64,000 bases of DNA from an uncultured Flavobacteriales bacterium (GCA_903945495.1 CAJAVU010000006.1:23597-87596), one strand, 5' to 3'; numbered from the stretch's first letter, positions 46,531 to 56,415 are shown. The notes: generated by a model from the sequence alone, not told the origin. Program-made: numbers and translations.

Positions 46531-46872
46531 AGTGATCAGAAACTAGAAAATAGTGACTAGAAACTAGTGACAACCAACTTATTGGTTTGATAAGATCGTA
46601 TTCATTTTAAACCATACTAATTGATTGAAGTAGATTAAGGTGTACAACAAATAGATTGATTTAAATAAAACCACTAGTCATTGGTCACTAGTATCTAGTC
46701 ACTAGATAAGAACCAACTTATTCGTTTAATAAGTTAGCATTCGCTTGAAAACAATAAAATGTGTTTAAAAGGATTTCTTTAGAAACAGTAACTACTTAGG
46801 TTGATTTGAACTATCCGTCTAGTTTCTATTCACGAGTCACTAATCACGAATCATTGGTTTCTAATTCACTAG
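46531..46872. repeat. Three heptamer arrays with a duplicated spacer
   Basis: Array 1 (46531-46572): AGTGATC, AGAAACT, AGAAAAT, AGTGACT, AGAAACT, AGTGACA. Array 2 (46669-46705): AACCACT, AGTCATT, GGTCACT, AGTATCT, AGTCACT, inverted relative to array 1. Array 3 (46821-46872): AGTTTCT, ATTCACG, AGTCACT, AATCACG, AATCATT, GGTTTCT, AATTCACT. The two spacers begin with similar direct copies (AACCAACTTATT...TTTATAAG-like at ~46574 and ~46711). It fills most of the 479-base gap; no ORF. Confidence 0.8.
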
Positions 46873-46883
46873 ACTCAAATGCG

Positions 46884-48857
46884 CTACTGCGTCAGAATTT
46901 TTATTCTTGAAGTATAATTCGCTTTCCACTTTTTGGCATTCGCGACAATAAGTGTGTAAACTCTAATTGAGCGATTGTATTTATTGTTCAACATCTTGAT
47001 CAGATAGGCTTGACGTTCGGCTTTGATTTTTGAAATACTTTTGAAATACTCCATCATATCCTTAAACTGTGGTTTGAAGTAATATTTCAATTCGCTTTCT
47101 ATTTCTCGTGAAACCTCTACGCGATTTTCAATAATCTTCTGCTCTTCATGCATTAACTCATTTTCCAAACCATACAAATAGGACAAATAATTTTTCGTTG
47201 GAACCAATGAATCATTTTTCTTGATGAGTGCCCACTTTTTTTCTTGTAGCTTAATTTGCTGATCCATTTTTTGAAGTAAAACAAACGATTTGCGACTACC
47301 CAAATATCCGTTGATACTGTCACGCATTAATGCTGTAAGACACGATGCCGAATCAATCAATTTTCCATCATTCTGCAAAAATTCACGCTCGTTCAAATAC
47401 ATTCCTTCAAACATCAGATACATATTTTCTTCCATCAACATATAATTCTTGTTGATCAACGTATCGAGTTGTTGCGAAAATGTTTGCCCTGATGTATGTT
47501 CGAGCTTTTGATAATAGACAATCGAATCGCGCAAATTTTCAATTTCCTTTACCATCTTTTTGGCTTCCGGCAAGGTATCCATTCCCAACGGTGGAAGTGT
47601 GTCGAACTGAAATCCGAAACGTTGTATCAATCGACTTTCCAAATTATTCAATAACACATCTTCCTTCAGTAATAAACGGTCACGTCCTTTCCGATAAACG
47701 TCAGGATTCAAATTGATCAAGGTTCTTGTATAATTCAACTGTTTCAATTGATTTACCCTATTTCTATTTTCTTGCCCAAATGATTTTGTGAAAGCACCTT
47801 TGCGTTTCTTAAATTCTGCTTTGTTTAATTTGATGGCCAAAGCACCGTGTACTAAAACAGTATCAGCGACTGAAACAAAATGTTCCAATGTACTTACCGA
47901 TTTCGTATTCGATCCGTAAAAATGACCCAAATAATTGTGCGCATTTAAGGCTTTGTCACCGTGATTCAATGGATGATAATTCAAGGAAGAATCTGAAACA
48001 TACAACAAACGTTCAGGAATTTCTAGCTGATAATAGACTTCATTCTGTTTATTGAAACTATAGGTTCCTTTCTCACTGTAATACAGATCTCCTAAACAAT
48101 GAGATGAATCACAATATTGCTCTACAGAAATCGGTGCCGACTTCATTTGAATGTGTGCAATGTTCGGTAAATGCGTTTTTAAAAATTCATCTGGTTCTTT
48201 AAAAATGTAATCCGTTCGAGGCTCCGAAATAAATCCTTTTTTATAGCTGATGGTTATTGTTTTCTCCGTCTTTCTTTTCTTTTTCTTCTTCTTTCGAAAC
48301 AGATATTTCAGCTTGAATTTCTTCAAACGTTGCCAAAAGGTTTTTTTCACCTCCCTTATTTCGATATCCATCAAATAACCAATGCTCCCAGCATCCCACG
48401 TTGGATCTGCTAAATGCCAATTTCCATTCAATGAAAAAGCAACCCACGCATGATCCGAAGAAAGTTTAGTTGAATCCAATCCTAATGTAAAATCATGTGT
48501 GAATCCTTCAACAGTGTAAGCTGGAATTCCAGATTCTGTTAACAAATAAACCATCAGATTTGAATAACCTGTACATGTTGTTTTTCGACGTTTGAAAACG
48601 AGTTGTGGCGATTGATGACGAAATGGCTGTCCGCTCATATAACTGCGATAATCATACGAAATGTTCCCGGTAATCCATTTGTAAACTGACATCACTTTAA
48701 CTGAATCATTGGATTGACCTTCATTTAATTTTGTCAGCAACTCCTCCAACGATTTTGGCTCTTTGTCACGATTGATCCAACGCACTTTTGTTTGACCAAA
48801 ACTTAAAAAGCTCGACAAGAAAAAGGTAAGCAAGAAAATTCTACACCAAAAATGCAT
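46884..48857 (-). CDS. Exported transglutaminase-like domain protein
   Basis: 657 residues, signal peptide (MHFWCRIFLLTFFLSSFLSFG). A transglutaminase-like core lies at residues ~50-170: Cys in RKTTCTGYSNLMVYLL, His in SDHAWVAFSLNGNWHLADPTWD, and the Asp of ADPTWD, the Cys/His/Asp triad. A long charged and helical region with a KKKKKKRK basic stretch (~190) and a large coiled-coil-like C-terminus follow. Proteins of this build may crosslink or cleave proteins outside the cytoplasm. Enzyme activity is plausible; the substrate is unknown. Likely monocistronic. Confidence 0.85.
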   Translation of the reverse strand: MHFWCRIFLLTFFLSSFLSFGQTKVRWINRDKEPKSLEELLTKLNEGQSNDSVKVMSVYKWITGNISYDYRSYMSGQPFRHQSPQLVFKRRKTTCTGYSNLMVYLLTESGIPAYTVEGFTHDFTLGLDSTKLSSDHAWVAFSLNGNWHLADPTWDAGSIGYLMDIEIREVKKTFWQRLKKFKLKYLFRKKKKKKRKTEKTITISYKKGFISEPRTDYIFKEPDEFLKTHLPNIAHIQMKSAPISVEQYCDSSHCLGDLYYSEKGTYSFNKQNEVYYQLEIPERLLYVSDSSLNYHPLNHGDKALNAHNYLGHFYGSNTKSVSTLEHFVSVADTVLVHGALAIKLNKAEFKKRKGAFTKSFGQENRNRVNQLKQLNYTRTLINLNPDVYRKGRDRLLLKEDVLLNNLESRLIQRFGFQFDTLPPLGMDTLPEAKKMVKEIENLRDSIVYYQKLEHTSGQTFSQQLDTLINKNYMLMEENMYLMFEGMYLNEREFLQNDGKLIDSASCLTALMRDSINGYLGSRKSFVLLQKMDQQIKLQEKKWALIKKNDSLVPTKNYLSYLYGLENELMHEEQKIIENRVEVSREIESELKYYFKPQFKDMMEYFKSISKIKAERQAYLIKMLNNKYNRSIRVYTLIVANAKKWKANYTSRIKILTQ

Positions 48858-49026
48858 GAATTGTTAAGTTTTCAAGGGTCGACAATCGAACCAAATAGTA
48901 TTCATTCAGAACGTGAAGCTAAGAGAATAATTGTTTAATTCCGAAAGGTAACAACAATCTTGTGCTGTTAAAAAACGTTAAGCCTCTGCGGTAGAACGCT
49001 AGCGAATCTTATTTTCGCTAAAAACT

Positions 49027-50652
49027 ATGTCCGTGCGTAAAATTCGTGTTAATTTCATTTTTGCCCTTGTAGTCGTTGCTTTGATTGCGGTTTTGGTCAT
49101 TCAGGCCTTTCAAACCTTGCAATTATACGATCGCAAACACGCGGAATTTGAAATGAATTTATCGACTTCGATGGAACGAATTGCGATTCGTCACGAAAAA
49201 GCTGAAGATATTCGTCGCTACATGCACATTGTTAATCGCGATTTTAGTGGACAATACAAAGACGTGTTAAAAGAAGAATTCAAACACTTAGTTTCTGCAC
49301 AAGAATCCATTTCAATTCAGGACACGACTTTATATGAAAACGGGGAAATTCAAAATTATCTCATCATTAAAGGAAAATCATTCGATTCCTTGACTGGATT
49401 AACAACCGAACAAAAAGTATTAGCACGCGACGTTCGCCAATTGCGCGATTTATTTGACAAGCAAAAAAAGCAAATTCCGCACAACGATTCAATTAAATTG
49501 GCGATTCAATTAGATCAGCGCGTACTGCAACAAATCTTCAAAAAAGCGAAATTCGTAAACGACATGATGGTCGAAGCTTTCCGCAACAATGTCTACGAAG
49601 ATCCTTCCAAACGTGTTGATGTGGTGTTTTTAGATTCGGTTATTCGAACTGAAATTGCCAACGATAATTTACCGAAAACCTATCGTTTTATGGTTGCAAA
49701 TGAATTTGGAATTCCGATTCAATTCGACAATGCACCAAGTAACTACGATACTAAATTAGATACGCTGCTTACAGGAAAATCAGTTTTATTCCCAAGTAAT
49801 ATTTTGGACGAAGATTTATACTTACACATCTATTTTCCAAAGAAAGGTATTTTCCTTTTTCAAGAAATGTGGGGACCCTTTTCCATCAGTTTGACCTTGA
49901 TGATTTTAATCGTTGTAGCCTTGATGTTCATGTTTAGAACCATTTTGACACAGGAAAAGATTTCTGAAATTAAAAATGATTTCATCTCCAACATGACGCA
50001 TGAATTCAAAACACCGATTTCTACGATTTCCCTTGCTTGCGAAGCCTTGAGTGATCAAGACATGATGAAACAAAACACGACAGATATTGCGCCATTCGTT
50101 AAAATGATCAACGACGAAAACAAGCGCTTAAGTTTGTTGGTGGAACGCATTCTTCAAAGTGCGGTGATGGAACGTGGAGAAGTGAAATTACGTGAAGAAA
50201 AAGTGATCTTGAACGAAATCATTCATGAAGTAACAAATCACGCACAATTCAGAATTCAGAACAGTGGTGGAACAATTAAGTTGAATATTCCGAATGAATT
50301 AATCACGATTCAAACGGATAAAATGCACATGACAAACATTGTTACCAACTTGGTTGACAACGCCATTAAATACAGTTCGGAAGCACCGGATATAGAAATT
50401 TCTTTACGCAGAGAAAATAAGAAGTTACTATTGAGCGTTAAAGACCATGGAATTGGTATTAAAAAGGAACATTTGAACAAAGTGTTCGACAAATTGTATC
50501 GCGTACCGACAGGAAATGTTCACAATGTGAAAGGTTTCGGTTTGGGACTCAGCTATGTGAAAGCAATTGCTGAATTACATGGCTGGAATGTTGTTGTGCG
50601 AAGCAAATATGGAGAAGGATCAGAATTTACCCTAGTAATGAAAGAACTATGA
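49027..50652 (+). CDS. Membrane sensor histidine kinase
   Basis: 541 residues. TM1 at ~10-28, an extracytoplasmic sensor of ~250 residues, TM2 at ~285-307, then HisKA with His325 in THEFKTPIS, and HATPase: N box NLVDNAIKYS, G1 DHGIGI, G2 GFGLGLS. The stop overlaps the start of the response regulator by 4 bases, the usual coupling. The signal is unknown. The two-component pair sits before the polysaccharide block and may regulate envelope genes, by position only. Confidence 0.95.
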   Translation: MSVRKIRVNFIFALVVVALIAVLVIQAFQTLQLYDRKHAEFEMNLSTSMERIAIRHEKAEDIRRYMHIVNRDFSGQYKDVLKEEFKHLVSAQESISIQDTTLYENGEIQNYLIIKGKSFDSLTGLTTEQKVLARDVRQLRDLFDKQKKQIPHNDSIKLAIQLDQRVLQQIFKKAKFVNDMMVEAFRNNVYEDPSKRVDVVFLDSVIRTEIANDNLPKTYRFMVANEFGIPIQFDNAPSNYDTKLDTLLTGKSVLFPSNILDEDLYLHIYFPKKGIFLFQEMWGPFSISLTLMILIVVALMFMFRTILTQEKISEIKNDFISNMTHEFKTPISTISLACEALSDQDMMKQNTTDIAPFVKMINDENKRLSLLVERILQSAVMERGEVKLREEKVILNEIIHEVTNHAQFRIQNSGGTIKLNIPNELITIQTDKMHMTNIVTNLVDNAIKYSSEAPDIEISLRRENKKLLLSVKDHGIGIKKEHLNKVFDKLYRVPTGNVHNVKGFGLGLSYVKAIAELHGWNVVVRSKYGEGSEFTLVMKEL

Positions 50653-51338
50653 GCAAAAAACTAAACTTACTTTTAGCAGAAGACGATGAGAATCTTGGGC
50701 AATTGTTGCACACGTTTCTTAAGACAAAAGGATATGACGCAGATTTAGCGCGTAACGGAAAAGCGGCATTTGAAAAATTCACAAATGGGAAATACGATTT
50801 TTGCATTTTCGATGTGATGATGCCAGAAATGGATGGATTTACCCTTGCGAAAGAAATTCGTGAGATCGATCGCAAAGTTCCGATTTTGTTCTTGACTGCT
50901 AAATCAATGAAAGAAGATAAGTTGGAAGGTTTTGCCATAGGAGCAGATGATTACTTGACGAAACCATTTGCCATGGAAGAATTGCTTGCACGTATTTCTG
51001 CTATTCTTCGTCGAACTGAAACAACAAGTTCAGAAACAAGTGAAGAATTGAAAGTTGGTAAAATCAAATATGAACCAGAATTGCGTTTGCTTCACTTAGA
51101 AGAAGGCGTGAAAAAATTGACAACGAAAGAAAATCAATTGTTGCAATTGTTGGTGAAAAATGAAAATGAAATCTTAGATCGTCAAGCAACTTTGCGCGCC
51201 ATTTGGGGTGATGACAATTACTTCAACGGTCGAAGTATGGATGTTTACATTGCGAAATTGCGCAAATTATTGAAAGAAGACGAAGCGATTGAAATCATGA
51301 ACGTTCACGGAAAAGGATTTAAGCTGATTGTAAAATAA
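50649..51338 (+). CDS. OmpR/PhoB-family response regulator
   Basis: 229 residues: receiver domain with acidic pocket D12/D13, phospho-acceptor Asp55 in IFDVMMPEMDG, Thr/Lys in LTAKS and DYLTKPF, then a winged-helix effector (LKVGKIKYEPELRLL ... TTKENQLLQLL ... DDNYFNGRSMDVYIAKLRKLL). It is the cognate partner of the upstream kinase (4-base overlap). Targets cannot be inferred from the window. Confidence 0.96.
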   Translation: MSKKLNLLLAEDDENLGQLLHTFLKTKGYDADLARNGKAAFEKFTNGKYDFCIFDVMMPEMDGFTLAKEIREIDRKVPILFLTAKSMKEDKLEGFAIGADDYLTKPFAMEELLARISAILRRTETTSSETSEELKVGKIKYEPELRLLHLEEGVKKLTTKENQLLQLLVKNENEILDRQATLRAIWGDDNYFNGRSMDVYIAKLRKLLKEDEAIEIMNVHGKGFKLIVK

Positions 51339-51372
51339 TTTCCTGCCTGTCGTAGCCTCCAGAGCAGACAGG

Positions 51373-51559
51373 GTGATTCATGATTTCTAATTCGTGATTT
51401 GTCCGCAAAAACGAAGCATTTTTTTTAAAATATACTAAAGCTGCAGGGGTGCGATTAATCGCACCTCTTTTTGTTTTATACTATTTCAATAATTTTCCAT
51501 AATCCCGATTCCAAACCAATCACAAATCATAAATCACAAATCACGAATCATAAATCCCT
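51373..51559. repeat. Inverted heptamer arrays flanking a terminator
   Basis: Left arm (51373-51400): GTGATTC, ATGATTT, CTAATTC, GTGATTT. Right arm (51518-51559): AATCACA, AATCATA, AATCACA, AATCACG, AATCATA, AATCCCT, exact 7-nt pitch and reverse complement of the left arm unit. The spacer holds the response-regulator terminator. The run AATCACGAATCAT is identical to one in the 46.8-kb array. Confidence 0.85.
51446..51478 (+). terminator. Terminator of the two-component operon
   Basis: Perfect 18-nt palindrome GGTGCGATTAATCGCACC followed by TCTTTTTGTTTT. A weaker hairpin CCTGTC / GACAGG lies just after the stop (51346-51372). Confidence 0.88.
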
Positions 51560-51602
51560 AAAAGTCCCCAACTTTTTCTAACTTAGCGGCGTTTTAGAAG
51601 AA

Positions 51603-52352
51603 GTGAAGAATTCGATTAAATACATATTGCAAAAATTGATGGGTTTTCGAACGTACTTATACGTGTTCGCAATCTTCAAAATCAAAACCCTGCGCTCGGA
51701 TTCTAAAGAAAAAGATTTCTTTCACTTTCTATCCTTGTTAGAAGATGGTAAAGGTGCCGTGCTCGATGTTGGAGCAAACATTGGAATTATGACCGTTCAC
51801 CTGGCAAATAAATTACCTAATTCTACGGTACATGCCTTCGAGCCAATTCCAGACAATTTATCGGTTTTAAAGCGTATAATCGCAAAATTCAATTTAAAAA
51901 AGATTAAAATTCACGAAGTTGCCGTTGGCGAAACAAGTGGAAATGTGCAAATGATTCTTCCACATCAAGGCAAAACAAAGATGCAAGGATTGAGTCACGT
52001 GAAGCACGAATCTATTACAGAATGGAACGAAGGCGAAGAGTTCAATGTGCCACTGAACACCTTAGATAATTTGCTAAACGGTGAACCAATTCAAGGAATT
52101 AAAATCGATATTGAGAATTTTGAATACTACGCTTTGAAAGGTGGGAAACGTATTCTTGAATCCAATCACCCAATTATTTACGCTGAATTGTGGGACAATG
52201 AAAACCGCAGTAATTGCATCGATTTGTTGACTTCGATGAATTACAAACCACATGTTGTAGTGAACAATGAATTAACCGTGTTTGATGAAACACAGCATAA
52301 AAATCAGAATTTCATTTTTATTGCACCCAAAACGCTTGCTGAACAAAATTAA
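51603..52352 (+). CDS. FkbM family SAM-dependent methyltransferase
   Basis: 249 residues, GTG start at 51603. SAM-binding motif AVLDVGANIGIMTVHLA, acidic AFEPIPDNL motif, and a third motif GIKIDIENFEYYALKGG with the downstream IYAELWDNE, as in FkbM-type methyltransferases. These enzymes methylate sugars or other small molecules, and the position before a flippase/Wzz/ligase block suggests a polysaccharide modification. The acceptor is not known. A TAACTTAG box at 51579-51586 could be a weak -7 element. Confidence 0.88.
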   Translation: MKNSIKYILQKLMGFRTYLYVFAIFKIKTLRSDSKEKDFFHFLSLLEDGKGAVLDVGANIGIMTVHLANKLPNSTVHAFEPIPDNLSVLKRIIAKFNLKKIKIHEVAVGETSGNVQMILPHQGKTKMQGLSHVKHESITEWNEGEEFNVPLNTLDNLLNGEPIQGIKIDIENFEYYALKGGKRILESNHPIIYAELWDNENRSNCIDLLTSMNYKPHVVVNNELTVFDETQHKNQNFIFIAPKTLAEQN

Positions 52353-52365
52353 TCAGTCATATTTG
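52336..52365 (+). promoter_or_regulatory. Likely promoter of the flippase gene
   Basis: TTG, 19 nt, CATATTTG: spacer exact, one mismatch in the -7 box. It starts inside the last codons of the FkbM gene and ends 15 nt before the ATG at 52380, the same distance as for other promoters here, which favours that start over 52407. Confidence 0.5.
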
Positions 52366-52379
52366 CGTTAACTGGCTTA

Positions 52380-53840
52380 ATGCGAGCTGAATTATTACCA
52401 GATAAAATGCAAAAGAAATTTTTCTCAAATCTTCTTCTCATAATTTTACTGAATTTACTGGTAAAGCCTTACGCTATTTTTGCTATCGATGCAACCGTGC
52501 AAAATCGTGTTGGAGCCGAAAATTACGGAATGTATTTCTCCTTGCTCAACCTAAGTTTCCTCTTCAATATTTTGATGGATTTAGGCATCAATAATTTCAC
52601 CACAAAACACGTTGCGCAGTACCCAAAAGTCATTTCGAGTTATGTCGGTAAACTCTTTAGTTTTCGACTGATCTTGTTTGCAATTTATGCCTTGGTAACC
52701 ATCACCATTGGCGTCGCGATTGGACACGATTCAGAAGAATTGTATTTGCTGTTGATTCTCATTTTCAATCAATGGTTGGTGACTTTTATCGCTTATTTCA
52801 GAAGTCATTTTGGTGGATTGCACTTATTCAAAACAGATGCGTTCATTTCCGTTTTAGATCGCATTTTACTCATTTTTATTTGTGGATTTGTGCTGTTTAC
52901 CAATGTAACAGGTAAGCATTTCGAAATAGAATGGTTCATCTGGATGCAAACCGTTTGTTACCTCATCACCTTGATTACTGCATTTATTTTGTTAACCCGA
53001 AAAATTGGAATTCCGAAATTCACCTTTCATTGGGCCTTTTCTATCGCGATTTTGCGTAAAAGTTATCCGTATGCCTTATTGATTTTGTTGATGATGATTT
53101 ACACGCGTACTGATTCTGTCATGATTGAGCGCATTCACCCGAATGGAAAATACGAAGCTGGTGTTTACGCACAAGGATTTCGATTGCTCGACGCCTTGTT
53201 CATGTTCGGAATGATCTTCGCTAACATGTTGCTTCCCATCTTTTCACGCATGTTCAAACAGAACAAAACGGCTATTCCTGAGATGCTTGTTTCCAGTCGA
53301 AACTTATTGGTTGGAGGTTCAATTTTGATTGCAGCCGTGTGTTTTTTCAATCCCGATTTTATACTTGGTTTGATTTACAAAAATGATGTTTCGGCGTCTT
53401 CACAAAGCTTCCAATGGTTGATGTTATCCTTCATTGGCATGTGTTTGAGTTTAATCTACGGAACTTTGCTCACTGCAAAAGGCGACATGCGTTTCTTGAA
53501 TCAATTGTCCATTGTTGGAATTGTCGTTAACATTGCATTCAATGCCTTGCTCATTCCAGAATATGGTGCTGCTGGCTCTGCTTTTGCGACCTTGGTAACG
53601 CAAGGATTTACAGCGCTCATTCAACTATTTTATGCCCATTCAAAATTGGAGATTCCCTTTCGCTTTACCCAAACACTTCGTTTCGCAGGATTTACAAGTA
53701 TTTTCCTTGTCTTCTATTTTTTCATTCCTCAAAACGATTACAGCATCTACCTTCAATTAGTAGCAGGAACGATTGGTTTGTTCGTTTTCAAGTTAATCGA
53801 TGTGAAAGAATTGAAGAAGCAGTTTAGCACAGAAATGTGA
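52380..53840 (+). CDS. Polysaccharide flippase (Wzx/MATE-type)
   Basis: 486 residues, ~12-14 membrane helices. The N-terminal MQKKFFSNLLLIILLNLLVKP ... VGAENYGMYFSLLNLSFLFNILMDLGI is typical of Wzx-like flippases, which move undecaprenyl-linked units across the inner membrane. The start at 52380 (MRAELLPDKMQKK) is preferred on promoter distance; an alternative ATG at 52407 gives the more usual N-terminus. Next genes are Wzz and an O-antigen ligase, fitting surface polysaccharide export. Confidence 0.88.
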   Translation: MRAELLPDKMQKKFFSNLLLIILLNLLVKPYAIFAIDATVQNRVGAENYGMYFSLLNLSFLFNILMDLGINNFTTKHVAQYPKVISSYVGKLFSFRLILFAIYALVTITIGVAIGHDSEELYLLLILIFNQWLVTFIAYFRSHFGGLHLFKTDAFISVLDRILLIFICGFVLFTNVTGKHFEIEWFIWMQTVCYLITLITAFILLTRKIGIPKFTFHWAFSIAILRKSYPYALLILLMMIYTRTDSVMIERIHPNGKYEAGVYAQGFRLLDALFMFGMIFANMLLPIFSRMFKQNKTAIPEMLVSSRNLLVGGSILIAAVCFFNPDFILGLIYKNDVSASSQSFQWLMLSFIGMCLSLIYGTLLTAKGDMRFLNQLSIVGIVVNIAFNALLIPEYGAAGSAFATLVTQGFTALIQLFYAHSKLEIPFRFTQTLRFAGFTSIFLVFYFFIPQNDYSIYLQLVAGTIGLFVFKLIDVKELKKQFSTEM

Positions 53841-53923
53841 TTCTCAATTCTCAATTTTAAACAATATTCCTTTGATTTTTGAGTTAATGCTTTGGAATTT
53901 AAACAAACGCTAACCTCCTTGAA

Positions 53924-53953
53924 TTGCAGCGAAGCTTATTTTAACTAAATTCG
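53924..53953 (+). promoter_or_regulatory. Promoter before the Wzz gene
   Basis: TTG, exactly 19 nt, TAAATTCG (consensus TAnnTTTG with C for T at the seventh base). It ends 21 nt before the ATG. Confidence 0.55.
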
Positions 53954-53973
53954 CACAACAAAAACAAAAACGA

Positions 53974-54969
53974 ATGGCTGAACAATTGCACGAAATTGAA
54001 AAAGAGAGACAAAATTTATTGATTTTTATCTGGCGCAAGCGCAAAATCTTAATACTTGTTTCAGGTATCGCAGCAGTGGTTTCTTTAGTGATTTCATTTT
54101 TAATTACTCCACAATATCGCTCAACAGCAATCGTCTTCCCAGCAGCAACAAGTACCGTTTCGTTCTCTGAACAACGCAATGCAAAAGCAGCAGCAATGGA
54201 CTTTGGGGAAGAGGAACAAGCAGAACAATTGGTTCAAATTTTACAATCTTCTCGTATTCGCGATAAAATCGTTCAACAATTCGATTTGATGAAACACTAC
54301 GATATTGATCAAAATGATGCGAACAAGTATTACAAATTGATGAATGAATACACCAATCATTTTCAATTTCAACGCACGCGTTACGGTTCAATTTCTATTG
54401 ATGTCTTGGATGAAGATCCAAAATTGGCAGCTGAAATGGCGAATAAGATTGTAGATTTAATTGATACAGTGAAAAATACAATGGTGGCTGAACGTACTTG
54501 GCCAGCTTTCGAAGTGAACAAGCGTAAACGCGATTTATTGGATCAAGATTTGAAAATTATCTTGGTGCAAATGGACAGTTTAGCCGATTTAGGTGTTGTT
54601 TCATTGGAAGGTAGAACAAACATGTTCCAAGCCTTCGTTGATGCAAAAAATCAAGAAGATAGAGCTTTCTTGCGCAAGCAAATTGATGTCAACTTGAAGT
54701 ATGGAGCAAAATTCGATGCCTTGGAGCAAATCCGTGATGAGAAGATTATCAAATTGGAGAAATTCCTAGATTCATACGAACAAGCAGAATCGGATGCTTA
54801 CGCTGTTTTCAATCACAAATTCGTCGTGGAAAAAGCAGTTGTAGCTGATAAGAAAGATAAACCAAAACGTTTGATGCTGATCCTTCTTTCAACGCTTGGT
54901 GCTTTCGTTTTCATGGTATTCGCCTTGTTAATTTTTGATCGAATTCAAGAGCTGAAGAAAATCGCTTAA
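53974..54969 (+). CDS. Wzz/chain-length-determinant family protein
   Basis: 331 residues with two membrane helices: TM1 at ~25-48 (KILILVSGIAAVVSLVISFLIT) after a cytoplasmic start, and TM2 near the end (LMLILLSTLGAFVFMVFALLIFD). The large periplasmic middle (EEEQAEQLVQILQSSRIRDKIVQQFDL ... DEDPKLAAEMANKIVDLID) is the Wzz/PCP coiled-coil region. It controls polysaccharide chain length together with the flippase and the polymerase/ligase. No tyrosine-kinase domain is attached. It is followed after 3 bases by the ligase gene. Confidence 0.9.
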   Translation: MAEQLHEIEKERQNLLIFIWRKRKILILVSGIAAVVSLVISFLITPQYRSTAIVFPAATSTVSFSEQRNAKAAAMDFGEEEQAEQLVQILQSSRIRDKIVQQFDLMKHYDIDQNDANKYYKLMNEYTNHFQFQRTRYGSISIDVLDEDPKLAAEMANKIVDLIDTVKNTMVAERTWPAFEVNKRKRDLLDQDLKIILVQMDSLADLGVVSLEGRTNMFQAFVDAKNQEDRAFLRKQIDVNLKYGAKFDALEQIRDEKIIKLEKFLDSYEQAESDAYAVFNHKFVVEKAVVADKKDKPKRLMLILLSTLGAFVFMVFALLIFDRIQELKKIA

Positions 54970-54972
54970 TTC

Positions 54973-56415
54973 GTGCAAAACATCAAACAAAATAGTCTAT
55001 TCCTTCTACTTGGAATTGCTTACATAGCGCTTTCCAGTTATTTTATCTGGAACGATCAAGGCTATTTGAGTTTATTTCCACTGGGATTAATTGCGATCTA
55101 TTTTGCGATTTACGAAATGGAATGGACGTTTTTAAGTCTAGCGTTTCTAACACCACTTTCCATCAATATTGAAGAATGGACCGAGAGTTTCGGGCTCTTC
55201 ATCCCTACTGAACCGATGTTGTTTGGTTTCATGTTGCTGTTTCTCTTGATGCAAATTCGAAAACCGATTCTCGACAAACGCATTTGGAACAATTACATCA
55301 TTTGGGCAGTTACGTTTTACATTGCCTGGGCGTGTGTTACATCGCTTACGAGTTCACATCCGCTGGCTTCGTTCAAATTTATACTTGCACGCTTGTGGTT
55401 CATCATTCCTGTATTGTTTTTTGGAACCTATTTCTTTAAAAAACGCAATAACATTCGCATTTTCTTGTGGCTTTTTGTGATCGGAATGGTGATTGCAATT
55501 TTGTACACGTTGGTTGTGCATGCAAGTTACGGCTTTGGAGAAAAAGAAGGACATTGGGTGATGTGGCCATTCTTCAAAGATCACACGATTTACGGAGCAA
55601 TTGTCGCGTTGGTGGTTCCACTCATTTTTGGTTTGTACTGGTCGCGCAAATACAATCCCTTGTTTCAAGCAATTATTTTAGGCTTTATCGGAATTGTACT
55701 CCTTGGCTTGTTCTTCTCTTACACGCGTGCGGCTTGGTTAAGTATTTTTGCTGCTGTTGGTGTTTGGGGATTGATTCGTTTCAAAATTAAGTTTCGTTGG
55801 ATTGCTAGTTTTACCGCTGTTTTAGGACTCGTGTTATTCTTTTCGTGGGATGTCATCCAAATGGAAATGGCGAAAAACAATGCCGAGCATACGACAGAAG
55901 AATTTGGTGAGCGCTTGCAATCGGCAACGAATGTTACAACCGACGCCTCCAACTTGGAACGCATCAATCGTTGGTCTTGTGCCATTGATATGTACAAGGA
56001 ACGACCTATTTTTGGATTTGGACCTGGAACCTATGCTTTTGAATACGCGCGCTTTCAGCATCCTGATAATCTAACAATCATTTCTACCAACTTTGGTTAT
56101 TTAGGGAATGCACACAGTGAATATTTAAGTCCATTGGCAGAAATGGGAACGATTGGATTTATAGCCTTTTTGTTAATGGTTGCCGCAATTTTCTATCAAA
56201 GCATTACACTTTATGTTCGATGGCCAAAAGACGATACGGAGATGCGCACCTTGATTCTCGCTATGATTCTTTCATTGGTGACTTATTTCGTGCACGGTTT
56301 GTTGAACAATTACCTCGATACTGATAAAGCTGCGGTTCCAATCTGGGGAATGTGCGCGATGTTTATTGCTTTGGAAATGTCGTTGGAAAAGAAGGCAGTT
56401 TCAAATCAAGAGTGA
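54973..56415 (+). CDS. O-antigen ligase/polymerase family membrane protein
   Basis: 480 residues with GTG start; ~12 hydrophobic helices. The O-antigen ligase core includes FFSYTRAAWLSIFAAVG, a large periplasmic loop with ERINRWSCAIDMYKERPIFGFGPG and HSEYLSPLAEMGTIGFIAFLLM. It joins the polysaccharide to its acceptor or polymerises units; whether WaaL-like or Wzy-like cannot be decided. Co-transcribed with Wzz (3-base gap). A weak hairpin (AGTGAT / ATCACT) spans its stop. Confidence 0.88.
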   Translation: MQNIKQNSLFLLLGIAYIALSSYFIWNDQGYLSLFPLGLIAIYFAIYEMEWTFLSLAFLTPLSINIEEWTESFGLFIPTEPMLFGFMLLFLLMQIRKPILDKRIWNNYIIWAVTFYIAWACVTSLTSSHPLASFKFILARLWFIIPVLFFGTYFFKKRNNIRIFLWLFVIGMVIAILYTLVVHASYGFGEKEGHWVMWPFFKDHTIYGAIVALVVPLIFGLYWSRKYNPLFQAIILGFIGIVLLGLFFSYTRAAWLSIFAAVGVWGLIRFKIKFRWIASFTAVLGLVLFFSWDVIQMEMAKNNAEHTTEEFGERLQSATNVTTDASNLERINRWSCAIDMYKERPIFGFGPGTYAFEYARFQHPDNLTIISTNFGYLGNAHSEYLSPLAEMGTIGFIAFLLMVAAIFYQSITLYVRWPKDDTEMRTLILAMILSLVTYFVHGLLNNYLDTDKAAVPIWGMCAMFIALEMSLEKKAVSNQE

